The notes beneath the pieces are model-generated. The model worked only from the letters and a program-made list of their open reading frames with translations. It was not told where the DNA came from and searched no databases. DNA of 64,000 nt from Oscillospiraceae bacterium (GTDB lineage: Bacteria > Bacillota > Clostridia > Oscillospirales > CAG-272), in contig SVRP01000001.1 of NCBI GenBank assembly GCA_015064735.1, positions 124,001 to 188,000 of the forward strand, read 5' to 3'. This document shows, one piece after another, positions 1 to 8,479 of this stretch. The position numbers and the translations under genes are program-made. The stretch's first letter is position 1. Every line of letters begins with the position of its first letter.

Positions 1-1
1 T

Positions 2-97
2 CACGGAGCGTGGGAGAAAGGTCGTCCCTCTCGCCTTCGTTTCATTGCCTATTGGAAATGGAAGAAGGTAGAGCCGAAGGAGAGCGATTATGTTTGA
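2..97 (+). CDS. C-terminal fragment of an upstream phage gene (product unknown)
   Basis: Frame 2 is open from the window edge to a TGA at 95-97 and reads as a basic C-terminal tail ending AYWKWKKVEPKESDYV. The stop overlaps the next gene's ATG by 8 bases, the tight packing seen throughout this operon. From its place before the metallopeptidase and gp7-like genes it may be the end of a portal or terminase gene, but 31 residues are too few to identify it. Confidence 0.45.
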   Translation, partial: HGAWEKGRPSRLRFIAYWKWKKVEPKESDYV

Positions 98-467
98 GAT
101 CAGCACAGAGTTGAAGGAACTCGCTGACAAGGTATTTGCCAAGGTCAAAGAGTTCAAGCCCATCACAGACAGCGGTTGCCGCATCGCCTATCAGTACGCC
201 GATAAGGAGAAGAAAAGCGGCGGCAAGACGGTCTATGCCGACACTATGAAGGTGTCCGATAAGATGAAAGCGGTTGCTCCGTATGATTTCATCATCACGT
301 TCTACAAGCCGAGCTGTGTGTTGCTCTCGCCTGAAAAGATGGAGATTCTTATGAGGCACGAGCTGAAGCACATCGGCATTAAGGATGGTCGCTTCTTTAT
401 CGTCCCTCACGATGTCGAGGATTTCTCGGACATCATCGAAGAGCACGGTATGAGCTGGATCATTTAA
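90..467 (+). CDS. Putative phage metallopeptidase (HExxH)
   Basis: This 125-residue protein carries the zinc-protease signature HELKH at about residues 90-94. His107 or Glu110 in the following PHDVEDF could be the third metal ligand. Size and motif fit the 'putative phage metallopeptidase' family found beside portal and head genes in Firmicutes phages. It has no signal peptide or membrane segment, so it would act in the cytoplasm, perhaps in head assembly, though its substrate is not known. The start follows GGAGAGCG and overlaps the upstream stop. The family call rests on the motif and context. Confidence 0.7.
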   Translation: MFEISTELKELADKVFAKVKEFKPITDSGCRIAYQYADKEKKSGGKTVYADTMKVSDKMKAVAPYDFIITFYKPSCVLLSPEKMEILMRHELKHIGIKDGRFFIVPHDVEDFSDIIEEHGMSWII

Positions 468-512
468 GTCCCGCCAAACCTCGCAAAACCTTCGGGAAAG
501 GAGGGCAAGCCC

Positions 513-1445
513 TTGAACAAACAAACACACCACCAACTCGTAAAAGAGGCGGTAAGCAAGAAATTTCGAGGTACCCAGCCTCTTAAAAGCAAGGTTATCC
601 CTCGGTATCCCGATTCGTGCGAACGTGAATTGCAACGAATCGCACGAGGATATACCAAGATGTTCTACGCCATCCTGAAAGACCATCTGCCTGAAATGAT
701 GTCTGCCTACAAAAAGGAAAGGCACGGCGACTCTCGGTTTGATGATGCGATGGACCTTGACAGAGAAATCCGTCAACAGTTCGCTGCCATCGCCCAAGAG
801 CTGGAGCGGAAGGTTTCTCAGCACGGCTTGGAAGAGCTGGTCGAAAAGGCTGGCAAATTGACAAAGAACGCTTCCGTTCGTGAATGGAAACGTGTCATAC
901 GCAACACGCTCGGCGTTGACCTTATGGATGACTACTATAACGGTGAAGCCTATGACCGAGCGTTGCGAAAATGGATTGATGAGAATGTCCTGAAAATCAA
1001 GAGCATACCGAATGAGGCTCTCGATGAGATGCAAGGCATCATTCGAGAGGGATACCAAAACGGTAGAACGATAAGGGATATTACGAAAGAGATCCAAAAA
1101 GAGTTTGGAGTAACCAAGAACAAAGCCGAGGCTCTTGCACGAGATCAGGTTTCCACGCTGAATGCACAGCTTACCCGTATGCAACAGGAAGATGCAGGGT
1201 GCGAGGAATACATCTGGTCGGATTCGGGAGACTCACGTGTTCGTGATTGCCACCATTCGCTCGACGGTAAACGCTTCAGGTGGGATAACCCGCCTGAAAT
1301 GTGGTACAAGACCAAATCAAAAGGCATCGTCTATACCGGACGTCGTTGCCATCCCGGAGAGGACTATTGCTGCCGATGTGTGGCAATACCCTATTTCAAT
1401 TTGGAGACAATAGATATTCCGATACAGCAAGCCGATGAAGTATGA
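513..1445 (+). CDS. Phage head morphogenesis protein, SPP1 gp7/MuF-like
   Basis: This 310-residue protein has a helical N-terminal two-thirds. Its C-terminal block contains RVRDCHHSLDG, HPGEDYCCRC and a preceding DQVSTLNAQ helix, the pattern of the SPP1 gp7/Mu gpF minor head family. These proteins bind the portal and take part in procapsid assembly or DNA ejection. The start is TTG at 513 after AAAGGAGGG, and no ATG fits as well. The Cys/His residues near the end may bind a metal. The next gene is a small Cys-rich ORF, then the protease/scaffold gene. Confidence 0.8.
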   Translation: MNKQTHHQLVKEAVSKKFRGTQPLKSKVIPRYPDSCERELQRIARGYTKMFYAILKDHLPEMMSAYKKERHGDSRFDDAMDLDREIRQQFAAIAQELERKVSQHGLEELVEKAGKLTKNASVREWKRVIRNTLGVDLMDDYYNGEAYDRALRKWIDENVLKIKSIPNEALDEMQGIIREGYQNGRTIRDITKEIQKEFGVTKNKAEALARDQVSTLNAQLTRMQQEDAGCEEYIWSDSGDSRVRDCHHSLDGKRFRWDNPPEMWYKTKSKGIVYTGRRCHPGEDYCCRCVAIPYFNLETIDIPIQQADEV

Positions 1446-1486
1446 GGCCCGACTATTCTCGAAGGCTTGAAAGGAGGAAACACTGA

Positions 1487-1684
1487 TTGTCGGACGGATA
1501 CAAGCAGCACATCAAGGTCTTTATTGACTTTGATGAGTTTTGCAGACCGAAGTGTATGTGTCTGCGATACAAGAAGAAGTGCAACAAGAAGTGTACTCCC
1601 GAAGTGGTCGAACGAGATCCGTATCGTGGTTGGGAGGATTGCTTCAAGGTTGACAAATACGGAAAATCGAAAGGTTCTCGATAA
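1487..1684 (+). CDS. Small basic Cys-rich phage protein, unknown function
   Basis: This 65-residue ORF uses a TTG start 7 bases after an AAAGGAGGAA ribosome site. It contains a cysteine cluster (CMC, then CNKKC) in a lysine-rich background, so it may fold around a metal. No family is recognised. It lies between the gp7-like gene and a small acidic protein gene in the head operon, and the ribosome site is the main evidence that it is translated. Confidence 0.55.
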   Translation: MSDGYKQHIKVFIDFDEFCRPKCMCLRYKKKCNKKCTPEVVERDPYRGWEDCFKVDKYGKSKGSR

Positions 1685-1773
1685 ATGAAAGTATATGTTG
1701 CTGGAAAGAGCCGTGACTCTCCCCCAATGGAGACAGGACCTCCGGCTCATAGAACAGAAAGGAAATTGCTATT

Positions 1774-2079
1774 ATGAAAAATGCTTATCCAATCGGCGGA
1801 GTATGCCGACAGATCATCAAGACCTGCGAGAGAATCGAAACAATGGCGAGCGACACCGAGGGTTTTGAAAGCCAGAACCACGAGGCACTCGCCATTATGT
1901 TTGAAGATCTCGCTCTCGAAGAGTTGGAACACGTGCAGAAGCTCGTTCTTTCGCTCACAAGCCTCGTAGTCGAGGGTGCTTCCAACGGAGAGGGAGAGAA
2001 AACGGAGGCAAACGCCGATGACAGCGTTTTTGTCGAGGGTGAACTCACCGAAGAAAAGACGGTAGAGAAAGCCGAATAA
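1774..2079 (+). CDS. Small acidic head-operon protein, unknown function
   Basis: This 101-residue protein has a helical N-terminal half with a long amphipathic helix around residues 35-65 and a very acidic Glu-rich C-terminal third. The start follows AGAAAGGAAA. It stands just before the terminator-like hairpin that separates it from the protease/scaffold gene. The composition suits a scaffold-associated or adaptor protein, but no homology can be claimed from the sequence alone. Confidence 0.6.
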   Translation: MKNAYPIGGVCRQIIKTCERIETMASDTEGFESQNHEALAIMFEDLALEELEHVQKLVLSLTSLVVEGASNGEGEKTEANADDSVFVEGELTEEKTVEKAE

Positions 2080-2086
2080 TCGAAGG

Positions 2087-2113
2087 TAAGGTGCAATCAG
2101 CACCTTATTTTTA
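2087..2113 (+). terminator. Rho-independent terminator-like hairpin in head operon
   Basis: The perfect 8-bp stem TAAGGTGC/GCACCTTA with loop AATCA is followed by TTTTTAT. It lies 8 bases after the acidic protein gene and about 30 bases before the protease/scaffold gene, so it could partly terminate transcription and set head gene ratios. Confidence 0.6.
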
Positions 2114-2143
2114 TGTCATCACACAGAAAGGAGGCGGACAGAA

Positions 2144-3628
2144 ATGCCCCCTACGCTTACCAGAGTAGTTCGTCTTGACAGTTTTCCTGTCGCAACGACG
2201 TACTACACAGAAGAAGGATACTTGAAAGATCGCCCTATTCTTACGAGTACGGGCATCTTTGAGTATAGAAATCCTGATGGCAGCATCAGGAGGGAGCTTC
2301 GGCTCCCAGAGGAGGTTTTTGCTGAAGAAAGCCTGAAGTCATACAAGGGTAAGCCGATCATCATTACCCACGACGCTGGACTTGTTACAAAGGACAACGT
2401 GAGTAAGCATCAGATCGGTACGATCCTGACCGACGGCTATCGTAGCGGAGACGACGTGCGAGGCGAAATCATTATCCACGATACAGATAAGATGAAGCGT
2501 TGCAGGCTCAAAGAACTTTCGCTCGGTTATGATCTCGACTTGGAGGAGACATCAGGCGAGTGGAACGGTCAGCCCTACGATGCAATTCAGCGGAACATCC
2601 GCATCAACCACTTGGCACTCGTCCGTGAGGCGAGAGCCGGAGACCAAGCACGGCTGAATATCGACAGTCGTGACTCTAACACAATCCTTAAAGGAGGAAA
2701 AGCAATGAGCAAAAAGACCACGAAAGATGCTCGTCGTGCTGATGGCGTACTCACCAAAGAGGAGCTTGCCAAGGCAATTGATGAGTATATGGCTCGCCGT
2801 GCCGCAAGTGCGGAAGCCAACGGGGACGAAGGCACTCCCGATGAGGGCAAGGTAGTATCGACCGAGCCTGAAGTAAATGCCGCTGACACCGGTGCTGAGA
2901 ACGAGCCCGCTGTCGAGGAAGCTGCTTCCGTTGAAGAGAAGGTCCAGATGATCAAGGACCGCAACAACGGAGACAACGAACCCGCTACCGTAGAGGAAGC
3001 AACCGAAGTTCTTGCCAAGAAGGACGAGGATATGAACCTTCTCTACGACATCATCGACACTCTCCTTGCAGAGAGAGATTTCGGTGCTAAGGCTGACGGA
3101 TGCGGAACCGAGGGTGCGGAGAACACCGACGGTGACGATGAGAACGCCAAGGGCAACACCGATGAAGAGGGCGGCGAGGAAGGCAAGCCCGCAGAGGGTG
3201 CAACCGAGGAAGGCGAGAAGACCGATTCCGATGAGGAAGAGGAGAAGAAGCCCGAAATCGTTATGCCCGAAGTGAAGTCCACTTCCCAGATGAACGCAGA
3301 TGCAGTTGATGCAATTGTTCGTCAGCGTATCCAGCTCGGAATGCTCGGCAGAATCATCAACCTTGATGGTCTTGAAAATATGAGCATCACCGATGCGAAG
3401 AAGGCAATCGTGCTTGCACATCGTCCCTCTGTCCGTCTTGACGGTAAGAGCGAGACCTATGTAAATGCGATGTTCGATCTCGCAGTTGCCGACATCAATG
3501 CCGGCTCCAAGAAGGACACCAGCTTCCAGAGAAAGCAGATGTTCAACAAAGATTCTCGTGCTGACGAGTCCGACGGCGATTCTGCTGAGGCGGCTCGTGC
3601 GAGAATGATCGCAAAACAGTCCAGATAA
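2144..3628 (+). CDS. DUF2213 head maturation protease fused to acidic scaffold domain
   Basis: Residues 1 to about 180 match the DUF2213 phage family, thought to be prohead protease-like: an N-terminal YYTEEGYLKDRPILTSTGI block, a KGKPIIITHD motif and the ending INHLALVREARAG. Residues 190-390 are low-complexity and Glu/Asp-rich, as in scaffolding proteins, and the C-terminal 100 residues are helical and basic at the end. A protease-scaffold fusion just upstream of cement and capsid genes is a known head layout. A strong internal in-frame ribosome site and ATG at 2705 could yield the scaffold alone. The main start follows GAAAGGAGGCGG. Confidence 0.8.
   Translation: MPPTLTRVVRLDSFPVATTYYTEEGYLKDRPILTSTGIFEYRNPDGSIRRELRLPEEVFAEESLKSYKGKPIIITHDAGLVTKDNVSKHQIGTILTDGYRSGDDVRGEIIIHDTDKMKRCRLKELSLGYDLDLEETSGEWNGQPYDAIQRNIRINHLALVREARAGDQARLNIDSRDSNTILKGGKAMSKKTTKDARRADGVLTKEELAKAIDEYMARRAASAEANGDEGTPDEGKVVSTEPEVNAADTGAENEPAVEEAASVEEKVQMIKDRNNGDNEPATVEEATEVLAKKDEDMNLLYDIIDTLLAERDFGAKADGCGTEGAENTDGDDENAKGNTDEEGGEEGKPAEGATEEGEKTDSDEEEEKKPEIVMPEVKSTSQMNADAVDAIVRQRIQLGMLGRIINLDGLENMSITDAKKAIVLAHRPSVRLDGKSETYVNAMFDLAVADINAGSKKDTSFQRKQMFNKDSRADESDGDSAEAARARMIAKQSR
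2690..2707 (+). promoter_or_regulatory. Internal ribosome binding site and in-frame ATG (scaffold start)
   Basis: AAAGGAGGAAAAGCAATG lies inside the protease/scaffold gene and its ATG (2705) is exactly in frame at codon 188. This is a stronger ribosome site than that of many genes in the window, and it sits on the boundary between the protease-like and acidic parts. Separate production of the roughly 307-residue scaffold, as lambda makes Nu3 inside C, is the natural reading. Confidence 0.65.
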
Positions 3629-3646
3629 TTAAGGAGGATAAAGATT

Positions 3647-4171
3647 ATGGCACAGACCAGATACGGTTTTTCCACCCCCAAGGGCGGTGCAGGTGGTATC
3701 CTTGACATCGCTCCCTACGCAATCGACACTTTCATCAACGAGGAAGCTACGGGTGTAATGCTTCACGGCGTTGGTGTTGTTGCAGGTTCCACCCCCGGTA
3801 CTAACGTAAAGCTCCCCGCAGCAGGTGCTACTGCTGCCAACTTCGAGGGCGTTGTTGTAAACAACAGAACCACCGAGCTCGACCTCGAAGGCAATATGCA
3901 CATCAAGACCAAGGCAGCTCTTGGTGTTATGCGTTACGGTCGTGTTTACGTCCGTCTCGCTGACGGTATCGAGCCCGCTTATGGCGAGGCTGCTTACCTC
4001 ATCACTTCCGGTGATGAGGCTGGTTTCTTCACCAACGTAGCCGAGGGCAATGTTGCTATCAAGGCTCGTTTCGTCGGCGGCAAGGACGCAACTGCCGCAA
4101 TCGCAGCTATTGAGCTTTTCAATCAGGCTCAGGAAGTAATCGACCTTAATCAAGGAGGTACAGCAGAATGA
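3647..4171 (+). CDS. Capsid structural cement/decoration protein
   Basis: This 174-residue, beta-rich, Gly/Ala/Val-rich protein starts MAQTRYGFSTPKGG. It lies between the scaffold and major capsid genes, the standard place of phage structural cement proteins (DUF2190-type or gp24-like) that bind the outside of the capsid shell. It has no Cys and no signal peptide. Its stop overlaps the capsid start by ATGA, implying coupled translation. The call rests on position, size and composition. Confidence 0.65.
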   Translation: MAQTRYGFSTPKGGAGGILDIAPYAIDTFINEEATGVMLHGVGVVAGSTPGTNVKLPAAGATAANFEGVVVNNRTTELDLEGNMHIKTKAALGVMRYGRVYVRLADGIEPAYGEAAYLITSGDEAGFFTNVAEGNVAIKARFVGGKDATAAIAAIELFNQAQEVIDLNQGGTAE

Positions 4172-5196
4172 AAAAGCACACTCATTACGATAACAGAGAG
4201 ATGGAAACCCTCAGAGGTTCTTCTATCCCTTCCGCAATTCTTGCTTCCGAAGGCGTCCGCTTCGACAGTGCAGAGGACGCTTCCGTATTCTTCGCTCGTG
4301 AGCTCGACTACGTAAAGCAGCAGTCTTACGATGTCGAGTATCCCGAACTCACCGCTCTCAACCTTTTCCCCATCTCGTCCGAGGCAGACGCAGGTGCAGA
4401 GACTATCACGTACTACACCTACGACAAGACCGGTCTTGCAAAGGTCATCGACAACTACTCGACCGACCTTCCTCGTGCAGACGTAAACGGCACTCCCTCT
4501 TATGCGAAGATCAAGTCCGTTGGTGCTTCCTACGGCTACTCCGCACAGGAGATGAGAGCTTCCCGTCTTGCAGGCAAGTCCCTCGACGCTCGTAAGGCAG
4601 AGTCCGCTCGTTACCAGATCGACCGCCTCACCAACCAGATCGCTTGGGCTGGCGATGTGAATTCCGGTCTTATGGGTGTTCTCTCCGCAGGTCAGAACAT
4701 TCCTCTTTACACCATCGTTGCAGGTGCAGGCGGTGGCACGACTTGGGCTGAAAAGACCGCTGATGAGATCCTCGCAGACATCAACGGTATGGCAAAGCAG
4801 GTCGCAAGAACGACCAAGAACGTAGAGCGTCCCGACACTCTCTGCGTTCCCGCAGATGTTTATATGGACATCTCCACCCGTCGTATCGACCACACCAACA
4901 CCACGGTTCTCGCATTCGTGCTTGAGCACGCTCCCTTCATCAAGAATGTCGTTCCTGCGGCAGAGCTTGATGCAGACAGCGTTGACACCAACCCCTACGC
5001 AGCAGCGCAGAACGGTGCAGGTGTTGCGTTCCTTTTCAAGAACGACAAGAGAAAGCTCTCTCTGGAGAATCCTATGCCGTTCTACCAGTATCCTCTTCAG
5101 GTCGAGAAGCTGGAGACTATCATTCCTTGCGAGGCTCGCACCGCAGGCGTGATCGTTTACTATCCTCTCTCCTGCCTCATCGCAGTAGGCGTATAA
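4168..5196 (+). CDS. Major capsid protein (DUF2184/HK97-fold type)
   Basis: This 342-residue protein has features of the DUF2184 major capsid family: an N-terminal arm with SAEDASVFFARELDYVKQQ, a central YTYDKTGLAKVIDNY stretch, an E-loop-like region around residues 100-130, then LTNQIAWAGD and a terminal YYPLSCLIAVGV. It would assemble the icosahedral head shell. It starts in an ATGA overlap with the cement gene and is followed by a 14-bp hairpin. DUF2184 capsids accompany DUF3383 sheath and DUF4054 adaptor genes in known myoviruses, which agrees with the downstream genes. Confidence 0.85.
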   Translation: MKKHTHYDNREMETLRGSSIPSAILASEGVRFDSAEDASVFFARELDYVKQQSYDVEYPELTALNLFPISSEADAGAETITYYTYDKTGLAKVIDNYSTDLPRADVNGTPSYAKIKSVGASYGYSAQEMRASRLAGKSLDARKAESARYQIDRLTNQIAWAGDVNSGLMGVLSAGQNIPLYTIVAGAGGGTTWAEKTADEILADINGMAKQVARTTKNVERPDTLCVPADVYMDISTRRIDHTNTTVLAFVLEHAPFIKNVVPAAELDADSVDTNPYAAAQNGAGVAFLFKNDKRKLSLENPMPFYQYPLQVEKLETIIPCEARTAGVIVYYPLSCLIAVGV

Positions 5197-5212
5197 TCGA
5201 GGATATTTTTTT

Positions 5213-5244
5213 ACGGAGGGGTTGCCAATCGGCAATCTCTCCGT
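5213..5244 (+). terminator. Strong hairpin after the capsid gene
   Basis: A 14-bp stem (two G-T pairs), ACGGAGGGGTTGCC with GGCAATCTCTCCGT, closes on the loop AATC 16 bases after the capsid stop. A T-run precedes it but only a weak one follows, so it may stabilise or process the mRNA 3' end rather than terminate cleanly. Confidence 0.5.
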
Positions 5245-5297
5245 ACATTCTTGTCAAATAAATGCTACGGCAAAATCAAATTTTTGGAGGTAAAGAA

Positions 5298-5555
5298 ATG
5301 ATTATCAAGAATATCAAATCGAAGATCATCGGCATCGGAAAGACGGTGCTGATGCCTGACGAGTCCTTGCCTATCAGCAAGGAAATTGCAGAGAGTGCCG
5401 CTGTTAAGGCTTACGTTCGCCTTGGCTTCGTTCAGCTTATCGAAGAGAAGGTTGAGGCTCCCGTAGCCGAGACCGTTGAAGAGACTGCTGAGGAGACCAC
5501 GGAAGCTCCTAAGCCTGCTCCCAAGAAAGCTCCCGCAAAGGCGAAAGCCGAATAA
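5298..5555 (+). CDS. Small head-region protein with acidic/Ala-Pro-Lys tail, unknown
   Basis: The start chosen is ATG 5298, 7 bases after TTTGGAGG; the longer ORF from 5262 lacks such a site. The 85-residue product has a short beta-rich N-terminal domain (about residues 1-50) and then a low-complexity tail, first Glu/Thr/Ala-rich, then PKPAPKKAPAKAKAE. Such head-neck ORFs between capsid and adaptor genes are common and uncharacterised. Confidence 0.6.
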   Translation: MIIKNIKSKIIGIGKTVLMPDESLPISKEIAESAAVKAYVRLGFVQLIEEKVEAPVAETVEETAEETTEAPKPAPKKAPAKAKAE

Positions 5556-5567
5556 GGAGGCTTCCTT

Positions 5568-5948
5568 ATGACCGCTCTCGAAGTATTCCGTATGACCGCC
5601 AAAGAGTTTGACGATCTGGAGGACAGTGAGGTTCAGAAGTGGATCGAACTTGTAACGCCTCTTATCAGCAAGAGAGTGTTCAAGGAGACCTACGAACAGT
5701 GCCTTGCTCTCCTTGCGGCTCACAATCTCAAAATGTCAGGATACGGCGACACTTCGGTTGGAACGGTAGATGACTCCCTTCGTGTCAGTTCGTACTCGGA
5801 GGGTAGCACCTCGATAGGATTTTCGACCTCACAGAGCAACAACCTCGCAGTTGATGCGGAGTACACTCTGACGGTTTACGGCTTGCGGTATCTCACGATC
5901 CGCCGCCTGAAAATCATATCTATCCATTCAGCCGGGGAGCGTCGTTAA
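5568..5948 (+). CDS. Head-tail adaptor, DUF4054-like
   Basis: This 126-residue protein opens with helices (ALEVFRMTAKEFDDLEDSEVQKWIELVTPLISKR), followed by EQCLALLAAHNLKMSG and a late helix with YTLTVYGLRYLTIRR. Size and pattern match DUF4054 head-completion/adaptor proteins that dock to the portal. It comes right after the capsid block and overlaps the next gene by TAATG, as neck genes in this order usually do. Confidence 0.7.
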   Translation: MTALEVFRMTAKEFDDLEDSEVQKWIELVTPLISKRVFKETYEQCLALLAAHNLKMSGYGDTSVGTVDDSLRVSSYSEGSTSIGFSTSQSNNLAVDAEYTLTVYGLRYLTIRRLKIISIHSAGERR

Positions 5949-6421
5949 TGGCTGCAAAGGCAAAGGACAAATTGACACCCGATGGCGAGAAGTTCTATGC
6001 GGAAATCGAAAAGCTGAAGAAATTGCAGGTTCGAGTAGGTTTCCAGCAAGGAACCGCACAGGAGGAAGATGGAACCGACATCTGCGATGTTGCGATGTGG
6101 AACGAACTCGGAACGTCATCCACTCCCTCTCGACCGTTCTTGGCTATGAGCGTTGATGACAACGCCGACAAGATAAACGCTTTCCTGAAGGGGCAACTCA
6201 AATTGCTCGCACAAGGAAGGACTACGGCAGAAGGGATCTTGAAAGCCATCGGTGTCTTCCAAAAAGGCTTGATACAGGAGAAGATCAAGTCTGGTGATTT
6301 TGAGCCAAACGCTCCAAGCACCATCGCCAAGAAAGGCTCCGACAAGCCCCTTATCGACACCGGCACAATGAGGCAATCTGTTAATTTCGCAGTCACGAAG
6401 AAAGGAGGTAACGACAAGTGA
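5948..6421 (+). CDS. HK97 gp10-like neck/minor tail protein
   Basis: In this 157-residue protein, residues 25-60 read LQVRVGFQQG...DVAMWNELGTSSTPSRPFL, and the end contains SDKPLIDTGTMRQSVNF. This WNE-GT-PSRPF plus PLIDTGxMxxS pattern is typical of HK97 gp10/tail-completion-like proteins of the head-tail joint. Its start overlaps the upstream stop by TAATG, and its end overlaps the next gene's GTG. Confidence 0.75.
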   Translation: MAAKAKDKLTPDGEKFYAEIEKLKKLQVRVGFQQGTAQEEDGTDICDVAMWNELGTSSTPSRPFLAMSVDDNADKINAFLKGQLKLLAQGRTTAEGILKAIGVFQKGLIQEKIKSGDFEPNAPSTIAKKGSDKPLIDTGTMRQSVNFAVTKKGGNDK

Positions 6422-6822
6422 ATATTTGGAAAATCCCGTACACCCTGCGGAGATATAATCCGCAGAAGAAAAAGAAAGGTTATGTTACACGCAACTACAC
6501 CGATACCGTTGTGAAGCTGAATGTTCAGCCTATGTCCGCACAGGTCGAGGTCACGGCAGAAGGAAAGAGATGCCCCAAACGCATCAAGGCGTTCGGCACA
6601 TTCCCCATCCGCACAGTTGATACGACCAAGGGCATTAACGCTGACCGTTTGTTTTATCAGGGTGCTTGGTACGAGTGTGTGCAGAGCCAGATGTGGGAGC
6701 ACACGCCACTGTTCCACTACGAATCGGAGTTCACCCTCGTAACAGAGGCGATCCCCGAATCCGACAAGAAGCCGCCTTCATCGACCGACAGCGAACCCGC
6801 AGAAGACGGAGGCAATGAATGA
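6418..6822 (+). CDS. Putative head closure (stopper) protein
   Basis: This 134-residue protein starts at GTG 6418 in a GTGA overlap and follows AAAGGAGG. Its beta-rich sequence contains MWEHTPLFHYESEFTLVTE near the end and then a disordered Ser/Pro/Glu tail. Position between the gp10-like and neck terminator genes suggests the stopper ring. I recognise no specific motif, so the role is positional inference. Confidence 0.55.
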   Translation: MNIWKIPYTLRRYNPQKKKKGYVTRNYTDTVVKLNVQPMSAQVEVTAEGKRCPKRIKAFGTFPIRTVDTTKGINADRLFYQGAWYECVQSQMWEHTPLFHYESEFTLVTEAIPESDKKPPSSTDSEPAEDGGNE

Positions 6823-7418
6823 GAATAGACGAACTTCGTGACGTTCTGTTCGAATTTATCCAAGGATATTTTGCCGGAGCAGATGTAGCGTGGGGACCAC
6901 GCCAAAACGCAACCAAGCCCATAAACCCGTTTTTAAGCCTCACAATGGGCAAGGTTCACAGAAGCCAACATTCACTCCTCGAAATCACAAACGAGGCATC
7001 ACGAAGCCTTATTCCTTGCACAGTGATACTCTCGACCGAACTCTTTACCCACGGTAGAGAGGTTGTTGACGAAGAGGGTGATTCGTACTTTGAGGACACG
7101 GCAGAGGCAGATATGATGGACTTCGTAAACTTTATGACATCGGATTATGCCGACGATCATTACGAACGTCTGAACATAAATGTCCGTCCTGAAGGTGATA
7201 TTCTGCCGACATCCGCAGTCCGAGATCAAGACTATGAGTATCGGGCAAAGCAAGAATTTCTCGTTTCCTTTATGGGAGAGGCAGAGGGTTACGCTGGCAT
7301 CAGCAGACCTAATTGGAAACAGACCGCAAGCGGAGGCGGTACGGAAGAGCTTGCAAATCTTCAGATTAACGATGTCGATCCCTTAACGCTCGACATCGAA
7401 CAAACACAGGAGGAATAA
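6819..7418 (+). CDS. Phage neck terminator protein (gp12-like/LIC_12616 type)
   Basis: This 199-residue protein resembles the LIC_12616/phage neck terminator family: an N-terminal helix, VAWGPRQNATKPINPFLSLTM, then beta strands in NIRRSQ-like spacing and late SAVRDQDYEYRAKQEFLVSF. It would cap the tail tube at the neck. It overlaps the upstream gene by ATGA and lies four bases before the sheath gene, the normal order neck terminator - sheath - tube. Confidence 0.7.
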   Translation: MRIDELRDVLFEFIQGYFAGADVAWGPRQNATKPINPFLSLTMGKVHRSQHSLLEITNEASRSLIPCTVILSTELFTHGREVVDEEGDSYFEDTAEADMMDFVNFMTSDYADDHYERLNINVRPEGDILPTSAVRDQDYEYRAKQEFLVSFMGEAEGYAGISRPNWKQTASGGGTEELANLQINDVDPLTLDIEQTQEE

Positions 7419-7421
7419 CCT

Positions 7422-8465
7422 ATGGCTTTAATCGACACTCTCGTAAAGATGGACATTTCGATCAGCACAGCCGCTGCTGATTCGGAGAGCTTCGACAATA
7501 TGCTCATCGTTGGTCCTGCTCCTGCCGCTGGCGGTGCCACGACTCCCCCCGATGTAGGTGTTTATACCGAAATCGGTGAGCTGACTTCCGCTGGATGGGG
7601 CAAGACGGATCCCGTATATATCGGAGCCTCTATCGCATTTGCGAACAATCCTTCGGCTCCTCTTTACATTGCGGTCATCAAGCTCGACGAGAATGCTACC
7701 GATGCACTCGACAGAGCTATCGAGACGCCCGGCTGGTATGGCATCGCTCCTTGCGGTGTTTCTACCGATGAGCTTGCCGACATCGCTCTTTGGGCTGATG
7801 CGAACACTAAGTTCCTCGGCTTCACTGTAACCGATGGAGAGAACCCCGTTGGTACGTCCTACGCTCGTGCGTATGGATTTAGCACCAAGAGTTCGCAGAC
7901 CTATCCCAACAACATTTACACCCACGTTGCTATGATGGCAACCGGTTTGAGCTACGAGGCTGGCTCTGAGACTTGGGCGTACAAGACGCTCAACGGTATC
8001 GAGCCTGAGCCTTACACCCAGACCGAGATCGCTGCCCTCAAAGCAGAAAACCTCAACTGCTACGTTCACTGTGCTGGCAAGAACATCACGCTGGACGGCA
8101 GAACGGTATCCGGCGAGTGGATCGACGTTATCCGCTTCCGTGATTGGCTCCAGAATGATATGCAGAAGGGTATCTACAACCTGTTCATTATGAACCCGAA
8201 GGTTCCCTTTACCTCGAAAGGTATCACGCTCATTCAGAACCAGATGATCGCCTCGTTGAAAAAGGGACAGACGAAGGGCGGCATTGCCGAGACCGAGTAC
8301 GACGCTGACGGAAACGAAATCGTCGGATTCACCACTTCTGTTCCTACCGCTGCAAGCGTCAGCGACGCTGATAAGGCAGCAAGAACGCTGAAGGGCTGTA
8401 AGTTTACCGCAAGACTTGCTGGAGCAATCCATCTCGTCGAGGTAAACGGAACCCTCGTATCTTAA
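7422..8465 (+). CDS. Contractile tail sheath protein (DUF3383)
   Basis: This 347-residue protein fits the DUF3383 tail-sheath family: N-terminal LVKMDISISTAAADSESFDNMLIVGP, a middle domain, and a C-terminal AGAIHLVEVNGTLV strand able to reach a neighbouring subunit. Its presence with a DUF3277 tube shows a contractile tail. It starts after ACAGGAGGAATAACC and the tube gene follows 14 bases later with its own ribosome site. Confidence 0.85.
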   Translation: MALIDTLVKMDISISTAAADSESFDNMLIVGPAPAAGGATTPPDVGVYTEIGELTSAGWGKTDPVYIGASIAFANNPSAPLYIAVIKLDENATDALDRAIETPGWYGIAPCGVSTDELADIALWADANTKFLGFTVTDGENPVGTSYARAYGFSTKSSQTYPNNIYTHVAMMATGLSYEAGSETWAYKTLNGIEPEPYTQTEIAALKAENLNCYVHCAGKNITLDGRTVSGEWIDVIRFRDWLQNDMQKGIYNLFIMNPKVPFTSKGITLIQNQMIASLKKGQTKGGIAETEYDADGNEIVGFTTSVPTAASVSDADKAARTLKGCKFTARLAGAIHLVEVNGTLVS

Positions 8466-8479
8466 CGGAGGTATAACAA

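Noticed and set aside
42-1184. Long minus-strand ORF opposite the metallopeptidase and gp7-like genes
   Set aside because: It is the mirror frame of well-supported plus-strand genes, has no ribosome site and cuts across both. The same applies to the other long minus ORFs at 2552, 4150, 7428, 11732, 44763 and 58796.
1685-1777. 30-codon ORF MKVYVAGKSRDSPP between small head genes
   Set aside because: It overlaps the next ATG neatly but has no ribosome site and covers a GAGCCG/CGGCTC hairpin; too short to support.
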